Assembly: GCA_010645155.1 (NCBI GenBank)
Contig: CM021316.1
Span: 773,644-837,643, forward strand
DNA: 64,000 nt
Direction of reading: 5' to 3'
Origin: Tigriopus japonicus
Lineage: Eukaryota > Arthropoda > Copepoda > Harpacticoida > Harpacticidae
The position numbers were made by a program, and so were the translations under genes. How positions within the stretch are numbered: position 1 is the stretch's first letter; the number at the start of each line of letters is the position of its first letter. The notes under the pieces are model-generated. The model was not told where the DNA came from. It did no database searches and was given only the letters and a program-made list of their open reading frames with translations. Of this stretch, positions 16,101 through 25,490 are shown piece after piece.

Positions 16101-17264
16101 CCAAACATGTGATTGCCCATCAGAAAAACTTGGCCGATGTGATGGCTGGCTTCGCTGGCTGGGCGAAACTCAATCCTCCGATCCTGACACCCACTATCCA
16201 AAAAAGGATGATATTTTTGTGGCTTCTCTGCTTAACTGCATGACCGCTTTTCCTTATACTCCTACAATCTGCTAGCTTAAAAATTCCTTCCCACGTTGAA
16301 AAAGTAATTGGTCAAATTATAGGATAAAGCACTTAAGCGATGAAGCATGTGAGCCACGAAAATATCAGCTGAAGTCTTTCAAGAGTCTTTAGATTTTAGG
16401 GTGGCTTTATCAAATCTATGTAGAGACTAGTTTGCCCGGTACAGATCTGCAGATCTCATAACGACCTGCCACTTTGACAATTGATTTTGTTGCTGTCCAA
16501 CTATCAAGCGACCTAGATTTAGCCTTCTAAAAAACCCTCAATTTTGTGACTGAGAGGCCCCCTAAATCGGCATCCAAAAATTTGAGTTTGGATGTTTCAT
16601 TAAAACCAAAGATTCCGTTTTTTATGATTTTTGAAACACCTTGATCTAGAACAACACTATTTAGGGATTTTTTGTTTAATTTCTTTTTTCCCTTCCATTT
16701 CTCAAGGTACTATGATTATCGGGATCGATATCCCGATGACTACAACCGACGCCGATATGACACGACTCGTGGAGTCAGCGATTGTTCTGGCCGCGAGAAA
16801 TGTGAATGGGAAGCCGAACTTGTCTGCGATTTGGACGACCGTGTGAGTCCCGTTCGATACCTATACACCAGAAAACCTGCCGTAAAATGGACCCGGGTGT
16901 TTGATTCTCATTATCCAAGAGGCCGATATACCGATGTCTACGACTATTTCGGGTAATTCAACAACAACCTTTGATTTTGATCCTTGGCTTGACAATCTTT
17001 TTTTCATGCTAGGTCAAGGGCTTACTTGAAAAATGACGGTGAAACTCTCATAATAACACGGGTATGAAATTATAAGATCTAATATGCATCATGATATTTT
17101 AAGGGTGATCGATTTTCTTTTAGGTGTATCCTGAAGATAAAGGAACGTACATCTGTGAATATGACGAAGGTCTCGATGATCGCTATAGAACTACTCTCCG
17201 TGGGCGATTGATCCGAAAAGAGGTCCGGTTTTATCCCAGATATCCCGATTTTCAAGGGTGCTAG
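13151..17264 (+). CDS. Secreted Tyr/Arg/Asp-rich protein with C-terminal Ig-like domain
   Basis: Exons 13151-13183, 14382-14582, 15179-15627, 16707-16952, 17013-17061 and 17124-17264 join in phase to 372 aa. Exon 1 plus the start of exon 2 give a signal peptide (MIKLFLLGALT|LMVTASP). The middle is rich in Tyr, Arg and Asp with scattered cysteines. A dibasic furin-type site RTKR occurs near the end of exon 3 (IRTKR then YLRHYYPT), so the chain may be cleaved. The C-terminal part has an Ig core: Cys268 in ELVCDLDD, Trp289 in AVKWTRV, TLIITRVYPEDKGTYICEY with Asp331, Gly333, Tyr335 and Cys337. The chain ends about 35 residues later with no membrane segment, so it is probably secreted. The family is not recognised beyond the Ig fold. 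Strict phase agreement over five introns supports one real gene. Confidence 0.78.
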
Positions 17265-17328
17265 GACCAATATTCTTAACTGCTTACAATTCACAAATTC
17301 ATATGACATTCATACAATGATTCCATGA

Positions 17329-17334
17329 AATAAA
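17329..17334 (+). promoter_or_regulatory. Candidate poly(A) signal of the Ig-domain gene
   Basis: AATAAA occurs 64 bp after the stop of the Ig-domain gene and about 390 bp before the next coding exon, so it fits as that gene's 3' end. Motif and position only. Confidence 0.5.
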
Positions 17335-17726
17335 TCCTGCCATAGAACGCCCGACTGCTTTTGATCCTAACCTTCGAATTCGCTGACACAGCATGTTTGC
17401 AGACTGGACTCACCATAAAAATGTCTTTATAGTGTGCAAATTACGAAACATTAACTTTTTCCGCCATTTTAGTTTTGTCTTAAGAAGTATGCTGTAAGTA
17501 AGCCAGTGTGACCATTTTTAGGCTCTTATAAAATTGCTCTTAATTTTTTTTCAAGTGAAGTAATGACAGCGACCTATCAATTCTTGAGATGATCAGGACC
17601 TTTGAAGAGATGTCCCTGCAATTGATCCAAGTTTATGGGTGACATTATTGGGCAGATCATGCATATCTTTGTACTCTTCATCAGTGAATATGGAGAGGAT
17701 CGGAGAGAAGGAAGCAAAATATTGAA

Positions 17727-20515
17727 ATGTCCAACTTTTCTGCCAGAGACATTCTTCAAGAATGTCGCCTGAAGAACGATCATTTTCAAGACATTCATTT
17801 GTTGGGTAAGGGTTGCAAAGTGGATGGGGCACCCAATTTTCGACAAGTAAGACATGTTCTTTTTTTGGGTACGTATTTGTAACCCTGATGCTATCCTTTT
17901 TCCGTAGGTGAAAGGATTTCCGGTTTTTGGAACGGCTCAACCTGCGATTAATGGCTTTGAAAACGTTTTAGCCAAGGTTAATCATGGGTCAGAAAATAAA
18001 CCTAATAAGGTTTTATGGTTCAATATGAGGAAGGAGCCGGTGATCTATATTAACAAGGTTCCATTTGCACCACGAGATCCACAAAGGCAAGAAACATGAA
18101 CAATGGCGTTAGTAGTTGGCCGACAGGAATTAATCTTACCTTAAATTTGGGAAAATCACGCACATCATTAACAAGAGTTGGTTTATGTAATAATCTTAAA
18201 TGTGGTAAATTTTCGTATGATGGCAAAAGCGCATTTTATAGTAATCCAAATGTCGTGTATGTTATTTCAGTGTGTAAATCATCCTTAAATTCAATAACGC
18301 TTTTGGTATAGTTCGGAATTCGATTTAATAAAAGTCTTATTGGACCCTTTGAGCACATTGATAAAAAGGTTAAACTTTGGAAAACGGCCAAGTGTTGTCT
18401 CTCTTAACGATTTTCACTGACCAAAGTTAAAGAATAAAAAAGCATGTTCTGAATGACCAAAACATATTTTGCTTGTGAACTAAACAAGGGATGAAAAAGC
18501 AGCATTTCCTTTTTACTTCACATCCGATATAAAAAATTGTTTGAGAAATTTAGAATTGACTTTTTGAGCTCACAAAAATGTTGCTTCATTCCAAAGAGTT
18601 TCTTTCATATTGTCTAATTTTTAGCTTTCATTTCTTAACATATTTAATTTTCAACCCTTGTTTTCCATGTTACTGTGTTTCCATGTTCCATGCATGCTAC
18701 GTTCAACTTTTGATCTCATATCTTACATATTTACATAAACTAAACTTTCAGTTCTCCATTGAAAGAGTATTTGAATATGTAGTGAACATCTCAATTAGAT
18801 GAACATTGTGCCCATCCAATTTGATACTCCCTTTTTTGTGCCTTTTTTACGTATTTTCCACTCGGTTAATCATATTTTTCATTCAATTCCTATATATTCT
18901 AGAATGCATGAAAATTTGAGATTGGAAGCATCTTTGGACGATTATCAAGCTTTGCAAGTTTCCATCATGGATTTGGCAAAGATGAGAATGGACATCTCCG
19001 GTGATTCCACCTTAAAGGTTCACAAAGACTCTGGATTCACCGAGAACCCTTTGGAAAGGTCAGATGTCCTTGAATCTGTCAAGGTAATCTCGCTATTCAT
19101 GCCACGGTATCGACTTTTTCCCCCTTGTAATTATTGTCACTCTTAGGTCAAATCTTTACAAGGTCTCCACGAGGTTTGGTCAACGTTATCAGACAAATTT
19201 CCGCACCTTCAAGTCTCACAGATTCCTATTTCCGAAGAAAACAGCCCTAGTGAAGAATGCTTGGACATGATTGTGGACGTCTTGAAAGCAGAACCAGTAG
19301 CTTCTCAATGCGTTTTCAGTTGTCAAATGGGAAGAGGAAGAACGACACTTGGTATAGATTGGTTCATTGAGTGGTAGATTTATTTAGAATCACGTATACC
19401 GACTCTTCTTTTAGGGATGATTGTGGCTTGTTTGATTAAAGAGATTCAAATTCGAACTGAATTGAAACAATTACAAGAGCTCAATTTGGTTCCAGATGGC
19501 ACAATTGCCAAACTGATCGCCACACATTTTGAAACCAAAGATAAACCCAAAATCAATCATGAGCAAGATAATCTTCTTCGAGGGGAATTTGACGTCATCA
19601 AGGAACTACTCCAAAAAGTAAATAGATAGAAGGTTTTAAGGTGATTTTTTTTCGTGGTCAATTCCGAGTGTTTTAATAGGAGGAAAAAGCGCACGCGGTC
19701 AAGCAATTTCTGGATCGCATTATTGATATCTGTGGTCCACCTCCCAAAGGATCAGGATTGCAAAATTTTCGAGAATGCATTATTGAGACGAAATGGAAAT
19801 ATGATGTGGCCCATGAGGACAAGCAAGTGGTTTGGAGGGAACTGATTTTGAATTTTATGGAAAGGTTAGAACATATTTTTGCAAAGAAATTTCTCCAAAC
19901 GCAATTTATGGTCTTATTTTTAGGTATTTCATGCTTATCTGTTTTGCGATCTATGCTTTGGAATTTGGACCTGAAGGGTTCCAAAGATCCTTCAAATCAT
20001 GGATGGATGAGCAAAGCTACCTTAGAGACATGATTGCTCAAGGAAAGGACAAATTGGAATGGTACCGACAAGTTGATCCAGTTAAATTGAACACCCTTAA
20101 AGAACTCATCAGTGCTCCCAACTACAAAGACAACCTGGGCACTCTCATCCAAACCATCTATGAATTTGCCTTTGTCACTTATGGAGGTAAATTGTAATGG
20201 AAATGTGACTTCCTTAATGGGATATGTTTTCGAGGTTGTGTGAGCTTCTCATAAACTTTCGGAACAATTTCATGAGAAGTATGTTAACGTTGAGCCGATT
20301 TTTAAAGTCTTGTGGCGTTTACAGATCTGCCAAGAGGGCCCATCAAAAATAATTCAATGAGAAAGATGGCAGCCAAAACCCTCATGGAGATCTTGCCATT
20401 GGAAATACATGAGGAAGTTCAACAAAAATTGGATGAGCACACATTGTCCCCGGACTTTATCACTTTGATTGGATTGGTGAGCTACCACGGCAAAGAGGGG
20501 CCACAAGGTGTATAA
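17727..20515 (+). CDS. Paladin-like protein with a single phosphatase module
   Basis: Exons 17727-17846, 17908-18086, 18903-19083, 19147-19351, 19415-19617, 19680-19864, 19924-20186 and 20325-20515 join in phase to 508 aa. Paladin hallmarks are GAPNFRQV then FPVFGTAQPAINGF, KEPVIYIN, PRDPQRMHENL and the Cys-based phosphatase loop FSCQMGRGRTTLG (Cys219, Arg225; CX5R). The region around LNFMERYF resembles the part after the first phosphatase module. Vertebrate paladins carry two such modules in about 850 aa; here only one is present, most like the N-terminal one, followed by a private tail. Paladins are reported to modulate receptor and phosphoinositide signalling; activity here is unproven. 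Intron 2 starts with GC (AAAG|GCAAGA), and only that join keeps phase and restores MHENL. An in-frame TGA 42 bp upstream limits the start to this ATG unless a further exon exists. Confidence 0.85.
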
Positions 20516-20553
20516 TGATAAAAAAATACCAAATCAATGAAGTCATACATACA

Positions 20554-20559
20554 AATAAA
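20554..20559 (+). promoter_or_regulatory. Candidate poly(A) signal of the paladin-like gene
   Basis: AATAAA starts 39 bp after the paladin stop. Cleavage 10-30 bp downstream would fall inside the last coding exon of the opposite-strand membrane protein (which begins at 20568), so the two transcripts would overlap tail to tail. Confidence 0.55.
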
Positions 20560-20567
20560 GATTGGTT

Positions 20568-23500
20568 TTATGAGCGCACTGTGAATTGTCGATTACTCAA
20601 TCTGGCCGATGAGGCTGGGGGTGTTGTTCTTGACATTGTGGATGAAGGAGGTGGGAACCCAAGAAGCTCCAATTCTTTCTTCTTTTTCCATTGTTTGGCA
20701 TAAATGAGAGCTGCAATCCCCACTAGAACAGCTATGACTATTAAGACTAGAACAATTATGAAGGCCGGATGGGTGAGGACGGCACTTGAAGCAGCTGAAA
20801 AAACGTGTTTTCGAACATTAGTTGAGGGTAAAAAACTTCCTATGCCAAATTTGATTGCTTCAACTAAACTAAATAAATAATAATGTTTTATTGCGAGAAG
20901 ATCTCTCATTGGATACAGATATATAAGGTTGATACAATATTAATTGTCATGGGGCCCATTCTGGGTTCTTTGGAGTCGCCGTTCGAGGCGGATTATCCAC
21001 TAGACCATTGAGAGGGGATGGTTGGGGGGAGACCTGGGATCGAACCCATGTTCCCGAGCATAGCTCGGTCGCACGTTAACCAACTGCGCTATACCATCTC
21101 CCCCTCAAATAAATGTAAGGTCTTAGACACATTTAGGAGAAGCTCCACTTTTTAGTTGATAGTTCAGTCACAGACAAAACAGTCGAAGGTAAATAGGTCA
21201 CAGGTAAATATGTCACAGGTAAATAGGTCACAGGTAAATAGGTCACAGGTAAATAGGTCACAGGTAAATAGGTCACAGGTAAATAGGTCACAGGTAAATA
21301 GGTCACAGGTAAATAGGTCACAGGTAAATAGGTCACAGGTAAATAGGTCACAGCAAAAAGGTCACAAAAAGTTGCCCTGGATCCACCAAACCCTGAAGGA
21401 AGTTGTTGCCCTTCTCCCTAAAAGCCAAAATTGCACCCTACTTTCAAGATCTGCCCATGGACTTCCAAGATATTCCTGTTTGAGCAATAATGTTCATGGA
21501 AAATTGACTTTTGTAACAAGACCTTTTAATTGTGACCGTTTTACCATGTGACCCTTTTACCGTGAGCGTTTAATTGTGCGCCCTGTTTATTGTGACAATT
21601 TTAAAGTAAGATATTTTTATATGACCTTTTTTTCTCGTGACAAATTTTCTTGTGACTGTTTTTTGTGACTATTTGCCTGCAATCGAGCAAGTGTTTTTTC
21701 AAAACTTACACTATTTGTCAAGTGCAAAGAAAACTTAAGCATTCTTACATGTATAAGGAACAGTGGAGACGAAAAGCGCGTCCATATTGGAGCAATCCAC
21801 CTCCTCGAGAGTGGTGAGTCCCACGTGACAACGATCCGTTCGAATGACCTCAGCCTTCCTGAGATTCTCAAAGGCCGAATCAACAACACGAACGGAATTC
21901 GCGTCCTAGAAAGCACCAAAGAATAGGACATTCAAATGGCACCATCTTCACATTTGAGGATGGCTCTTACTTGGATATTTATCAATTCAATCCTGGACCT
22001 AGCAAGGAAATCTTGAAACAAAATGTCGCTCCTATCGATCCCATAGTTGGAATCCCGACTCCATATTTGGACTGATGTTGAGGGATTGTCTAAGCGTCCA
22101 GACAATTTGAGGCGACGGACGTCCTCGAACACGAAGTTTGTGTAACCAAAGTCGATGTTTTCGATGTAGAGATCCAGGTTTTGGATCTTATTGAAGCTCA
22201 CGTAGGAGATGTTAAAGTAACGACCTTCAATGGAAAATGTTCTGGAAGGAAATTACAAATGCATTTGAATTTAAATTTACGTATCATGTAGAAAAAGTTA
22301 GAAATTATAGAAAATGTAGAAAAGAATAGAGAAAAAATAGAGAAAGACTGGAAAAATATATTTCCAAGGAGAACTAGTTCTACTTCATGTGATTTGGTTG
22401 GTTAAGCCGATTTACCAATTCAAATTTGGTAAAAAAAATCGTAGGGTTGGAAAAAACAATTCGACATTTCAGAATTGGAATACAGCATTTTTTAATTCAC
22501 CTCAAACATGTACCTTGGACTTCATCATTAACATTCAAAGACATTTGTAATAAATCTTATTGTGAGGTTGATTCTCAATGGTCTCGTTATTGGAAATTAC
22601 ACCGTGTTTTATATGATATCGTTGGTCCAACTATTTGTCTTTGGTGGATGGTATGTTCCTTAGGATTAGCTTACAAATATTGAAGGCATCAAAAACCGCT
22701 GATAAAAATTTTTGCACCAAATTTCAACGTCTAGTTTTTATTGAAATTCTCAAAGGCCAAAATTAGAGTTTTGTTTGATAGGATACGTTGAAAAAGGTTT
22801 CGTTGATTTAGACAATATTTCACCCAAACATACCCGTGATATCTCCAGAAAATTGAGTAATAAAAGTTGAAAAAGATCTATGTCTAGATGTTGAGTGACC
22901 AACCATGCGGAGGGTAAAACAGTACAATCAACTGGTTTTGTGACTGATATCCAAATGAATTCATTCATCCAGATCTTTCGCTGAAATAATTTTACTTTGG
23001 GACCATGTTTACGCAGTTTTGCTTGATTTAACCAAAGACGCTTTATCGTCTTTAGTTTTAGCATCTTTCCAGTCATTTGTCCAACATCGAAAGACACTGA
23101 AACTAGTCAAGGATGGCTCAAGGATTTCGAAAAATAATGGATTGAGGTCGAAGCTTTGTTATGACTAGTCTTGGTCACCCAGGGTGATGATCAAGTGGGC
23201 TTAAAATATGTTTAAATAAGAAATGGTTTTCATTGTCTGGATCTTGTTGGTCAAATTTCAACTTTAAAACTTAGCAATAACTAAAACTGCCACTGAAAAC
23301 TTGCTTTAAACATACTTCGAAGGATATTTGTATTTCCTCTCCCCTTAATCAAAAGCACTTTTTTCGATCTTCGAGTTCAAGTTTGATCACGCTCAAAAAA
23401 AGGAGGAAGGTGCTCTTCTGCTTTCCAACTGCTTCCAACACAACCGAAAACTGTCCTTCTAGGCTGTAGGTAAAATCAGGCTGAATTGGCAGCGTGCCTT

Positions 23501-24213
23501 AGTGGCTGTGACCAAGGATAGTCATAACAAAAAAGTTGCGACATTTGTTCATATCTAAAGATGTCCTTGGATGGCTTAAGCCAGGATTACTTTCAAAATA
23601 CACACTGGGTCCGATTAGTACAATGAAAATTTAACGGAACAATACATTTGTTGCAAAAACCTCACATTTTAGTACAATGATCGGGCGGACCCAGTGTGTA
23701 TTTATGAAATTCGTCCTGACGTACAGTGGTTCCTGAACTAGTGCAAAAAAACGGAATGCCTTACATTATAAATCTTGCAACTTTTCAAAATAAAAAAAAA
23801 ATATTTGAGAGCTTGAATAATTAAGGTGAAAATATTAATACAAATAAAAATTAGTATAACCTGTTCAACACGAAATCATATTTGTTCTTTGTGCATAATC
23901 TGAACAAATCAGTGACAAAGTAACAAAGCACGAAACCTCGATCTCACCTCAAATTGAGCGTGATCATGACACGGTCACAATCTCGGAGTTGCACATGATG
24001 AAAGACCAGGTTCGAGAACCGATCCCGCACATAATCATTCACCACGTCACTCAGGTCTTCAAAGCCCACACTTTGGGTATTGCCCAAACACCGACATGAA
24101 ACCATATTTCGTTGGCTTTCATAGCCACATTCCACATCCAAAGATCGAGCCAAATCCAGCAAAGCAACTACAACCAAAAAAGTCAATCTCCAAACGCTTT
24201 TGGACACACTCAT
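20568..24213 (-). CDS. Type I membrane protein, unrecognised ectodomain
   Basis: On the minus strand, exons 24213-23948, 22241-21971, 21905-21749 and 20794-20568 join in phase to 306 aa. The N-terminus is a signal peptide (MSVSKSVWRLTFLVVVALLDLARS). The ectodomain opens with a Cys cluster (DVECGYE...SCRCLGN). Then come regularly spaced short hydrophobic strands (IQNLDLYIENI, VRRLKLSG) that look like beta-helix or leucine-rich turns, and a last pair of cysteines (VDCSNMDALF, VPYTC). One membrane segment at about 242-263 (FIIVLVLIVIAVLVG...) is followed by a basic stop-transfer KQWKKKK and a Pro/Ser/Thr cytoplasmic tail of about 40 residues. I do not recognise the family; a receptor or adhesion role would be a guess. 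Introns 1 and 3 hold at least five mobile elements. The gene converges on the paladin gene, with 52 bp between stop codons. Confidence 0.75.
20940..21104 (-). mobile_element. tRNA-derived SINE with composite head
   Basis: Read on the minus strand, 21104-21024 is tRNA-like: 5' GGGGAGA pairs with 3' TCTCCCC, the A box is TAGCGCAGTTGG (21091-21080) and the B box GGTTCGATCC (about 21046-21037). The anticodon hairpin CCGAG/CTCGG has a loop of only five bases and the D-arm spacing is wrong, so it is not a working tRNA gene. The following part (to about 20950) has a second tRNA-like A-box word, TGGTCTAGTGGATAATCC, without a matching B box. This suits a SINE whose head came from tRNA, or two fused tRNA relics. 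It lies in the last intron of the membrane-protein gene. Confidence 0.6.
21187..21677. mobile_element. Foldback-like element with subrepeated inverted ends, copy 1
   Basis: The left end (21187-21366) is about eleven near-perfect tandem copies of a 15-bp unit, GGTCACAGGTAAATA. The right end (about 21528-21677) is the same motif in inverted orientation but decayed (TTTTACC.TGTGACC, TTTTCTTGTGAC, ACTATTTGCC). The middle, about 160 bp, is non-coding. Inverted ends made of short tandem repeats are the hallmark of foldback (FB) transposons. Open frames through the array (VTYLP or VNRSQ repeats) are artefacts of the repeat. A second, more diverged copy lies at 38877-39481. It sits in the last intron of the membrane-protein gene. 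Confidence 0.7.
22790..23097 (-). pseudogene. Decayed mariner-like transposase fragment (tentative)
   Basis: On the minus strand the reading LKTIKRLWLNQAKLRKHGPK followed by VKLF and, after a one-base shift, SAKDLDE resembles the mariner transposase stretch that ends in the FSDEK catalytic-Asp motif. Downstream residues match only weakly and contain stops, and no inverted termini were found. It lies in intron 1 of the membrane-protein gene. This is a weak resemblance judged by eye. Confidence 0.3.
23119..23568. mobile_element. Non-autonomous hAT-like element with 8-bp target duplication
   Basis: The element is flanked by an exact direct repeat GGATGGCT (23111-23118 and 23569-23576). Its ends are inverted: the left end runs AAGGATTTC...GTTATGACTAGTCTTGGTCAC, and the right end read backwards gives AAGGACATC...GTTATGACTATCCTTGGTCAC. 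The interior has no coding capacity. The 8-bp duplication suggests hAT-type transposition. A truncated relative lies at 9208-9455. It is in intron 1 of the membrane-protein gene. Confidence 0.65.
23601..23698. mobile_element. 98-bp TA-flanked MITE
   Basis: Perfect 13-bp inverted ends CACACTGGGTCCG ... CGGACCCAGTGTG are flanked by TA on both sides (23599-23600 and 23699-23700). A 12-bp word, TTAGTACAATGA, also occurs near both ends in direct orientation. TA duplication and short perfect termini fit a Tc1/mariner-mobilised miniature element. It lies only 25 bp from the end of the neighbouring hAT-like insertion. Confidence 0.7.
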
Positions 24214-24772
24214 CTTGTGACCATAGTAGATTTCACATCCACTTCTAAATGACGCAAAGCGAGAAGCTAAAACACTTTGAAATATCAGGCTATTATTATG
24301 GAGAGGGGATTTTCCAAAACCACTTGTGTCAAAGCATCATTGTCATCTGATGAATCAGAGTCTCTCCTCCATTTACTCATGAAGAGCTCGACAAACGATG
24401 TCACAGCTCTCTAGTTTCAGTCAAGCATTGAATCACAGGATGACTTTGAAAATGCAGGAAATCGAACTCGATTTGTCAAAGTATTGTTGGTTTGAAGAAA
24501 AGGAGATGTTATGCAATTTCCGTCAATTAGAAACTTAAGGACTTTTTTTCATGAATCAATCCATCTCAATCGTGAGTGGATTGAATCCAGACTGAAGCTT
24601 GTTCAATATTTATCCGTATCATGCAAAAAAGCCATGCGAGGGAGCGCATCTCCATCCGAATTCCGAATCCTGGAACAACGCTATTCATGTACACATATTT
24701 GAGTTCACAATGAGAGTTTTATGAAGTTCAATAAAAGGGGAAATAGACGCTTGAGGATAGATTGACAAACGC

Positions 24773-24940
24773 AATTATTAGGCCACGGAAAATAATTTTA
24801 TTTTGCTGTGGAGCAAAAATCCCAGACGTTTCGAGGAGTAAGGTCAGCTGAAGACAACCATCAGCTGACCTTACACTGTGAAACGTGTGGGATTTCTGCT
24901 CCACAGCAAAATAAAATTATTTCCCGGGGCCTAGTAATTA
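24773..24940. repeat. Long hairpin (MITE-like) of 168 bp
   Basis: Two arms of about 75 bp are near-perfect reverse complements around a loop of about 10 bases near 24850-24860. Arm landmarks are AATAATTTTATTTTGCTGTGG, GAGCA.AAATCCCA, ACGTTTC and TAAGGTCAGCTGA. Termini read TTAGGCC / GGCCTA. No coding content. It is 0.56 kb upstream of the membrane-protein gene start and would fold tightly if transcribed. Confidence 0.7.
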
Positions 24941-25049
24941 CGTTGGAAGGTTGAGTATTGTCTTATACCTTTTTATTGGAAGGGGAGCAGAAAAATTATT
25001 TTACTTATATTTCTCCCATAATTGGTTCTCAAAGACATGTAATCCAGAG

Positions 25050-25490
25050 TTATTCTATGAAGAAGTTAAAACAAGGTTACGAAAATCGCCACTAGGTGGG
25101 GGCAAAACAGAGGCATAGTCTCTTGATTTCAGAGCTATTCTTCACTTAATTTTGGTGTTGCCAAAATTAGGGATTCTGTCTTAAAATGGATTTTTCCTCA
25201 TATTTCAAGTTTTTTAGAGCTCATCTACAATATTACTGCGTTAAAAAAGTCACACTGACTTATCATAAATTAAGACCAGATCCATATCTACCTCAAGATG
25301 GCGCTGATTGTCACTTTTCTCTTTGATTGAAGCTCAACTTTGTTTGCTGAAGAAGCCTTGCTCTGTCAATATGTTTTTCATGTTGAGAACAAGAGAGGGC
25401 ACTCAAACAAAATGTGCTTGGGACATGCTGAATAATGCAACATCCATCAAGGTGACAAGAGTGTTGGTTTTCTTTAAAATTGTCTATATA
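25050..25490 (+). repeat. Interspersed repeat family, copy A
   Basis: This segment aligns along its length with 55395-55855 in the same orientation. Shared blocks in order include CGCCACTAG, CTCTTGATTTCAGA, TTGCCAAAATT, TTTTAGAGCTCA, TACCTCAAG.TGG.GCTGATTG, TTTCTCTTTGA, TGAAGCTCAACTTTG, GAGAACAAGAGAGGG and TGTTGGTTTTCTTT. No coding frame is kept in both copies and no inverted ends are visible, so it may be a SINE-like or uncharacterised non-coding repeat. Confidence 0.65.

Noticed and set aside
17577..17940. Minus-strand frames opposite paladin exon 1
   Set aside because: No domain; they are the complement of a well-supported coding exon.
21024..21104. A functional tRNA gene
   Set aside because: The anticodon loop has five bases and the D-arm spacing is wrong, although A and B boxes are present.
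21133..21551. Repetitive frames VTYLP... (minus) and VNRSQ... (plus)
   Set aside because: They are translations of the 15-bp tandem array, whose period is a multiple of three and keeps frames open by chance.
22426..22683. An 85-codon plus-strand frame in the intron of the membrane-protein gene
   Set aside because: Trp/Ile-rich composition without a family match, antisense to an intron; no supporting signal.
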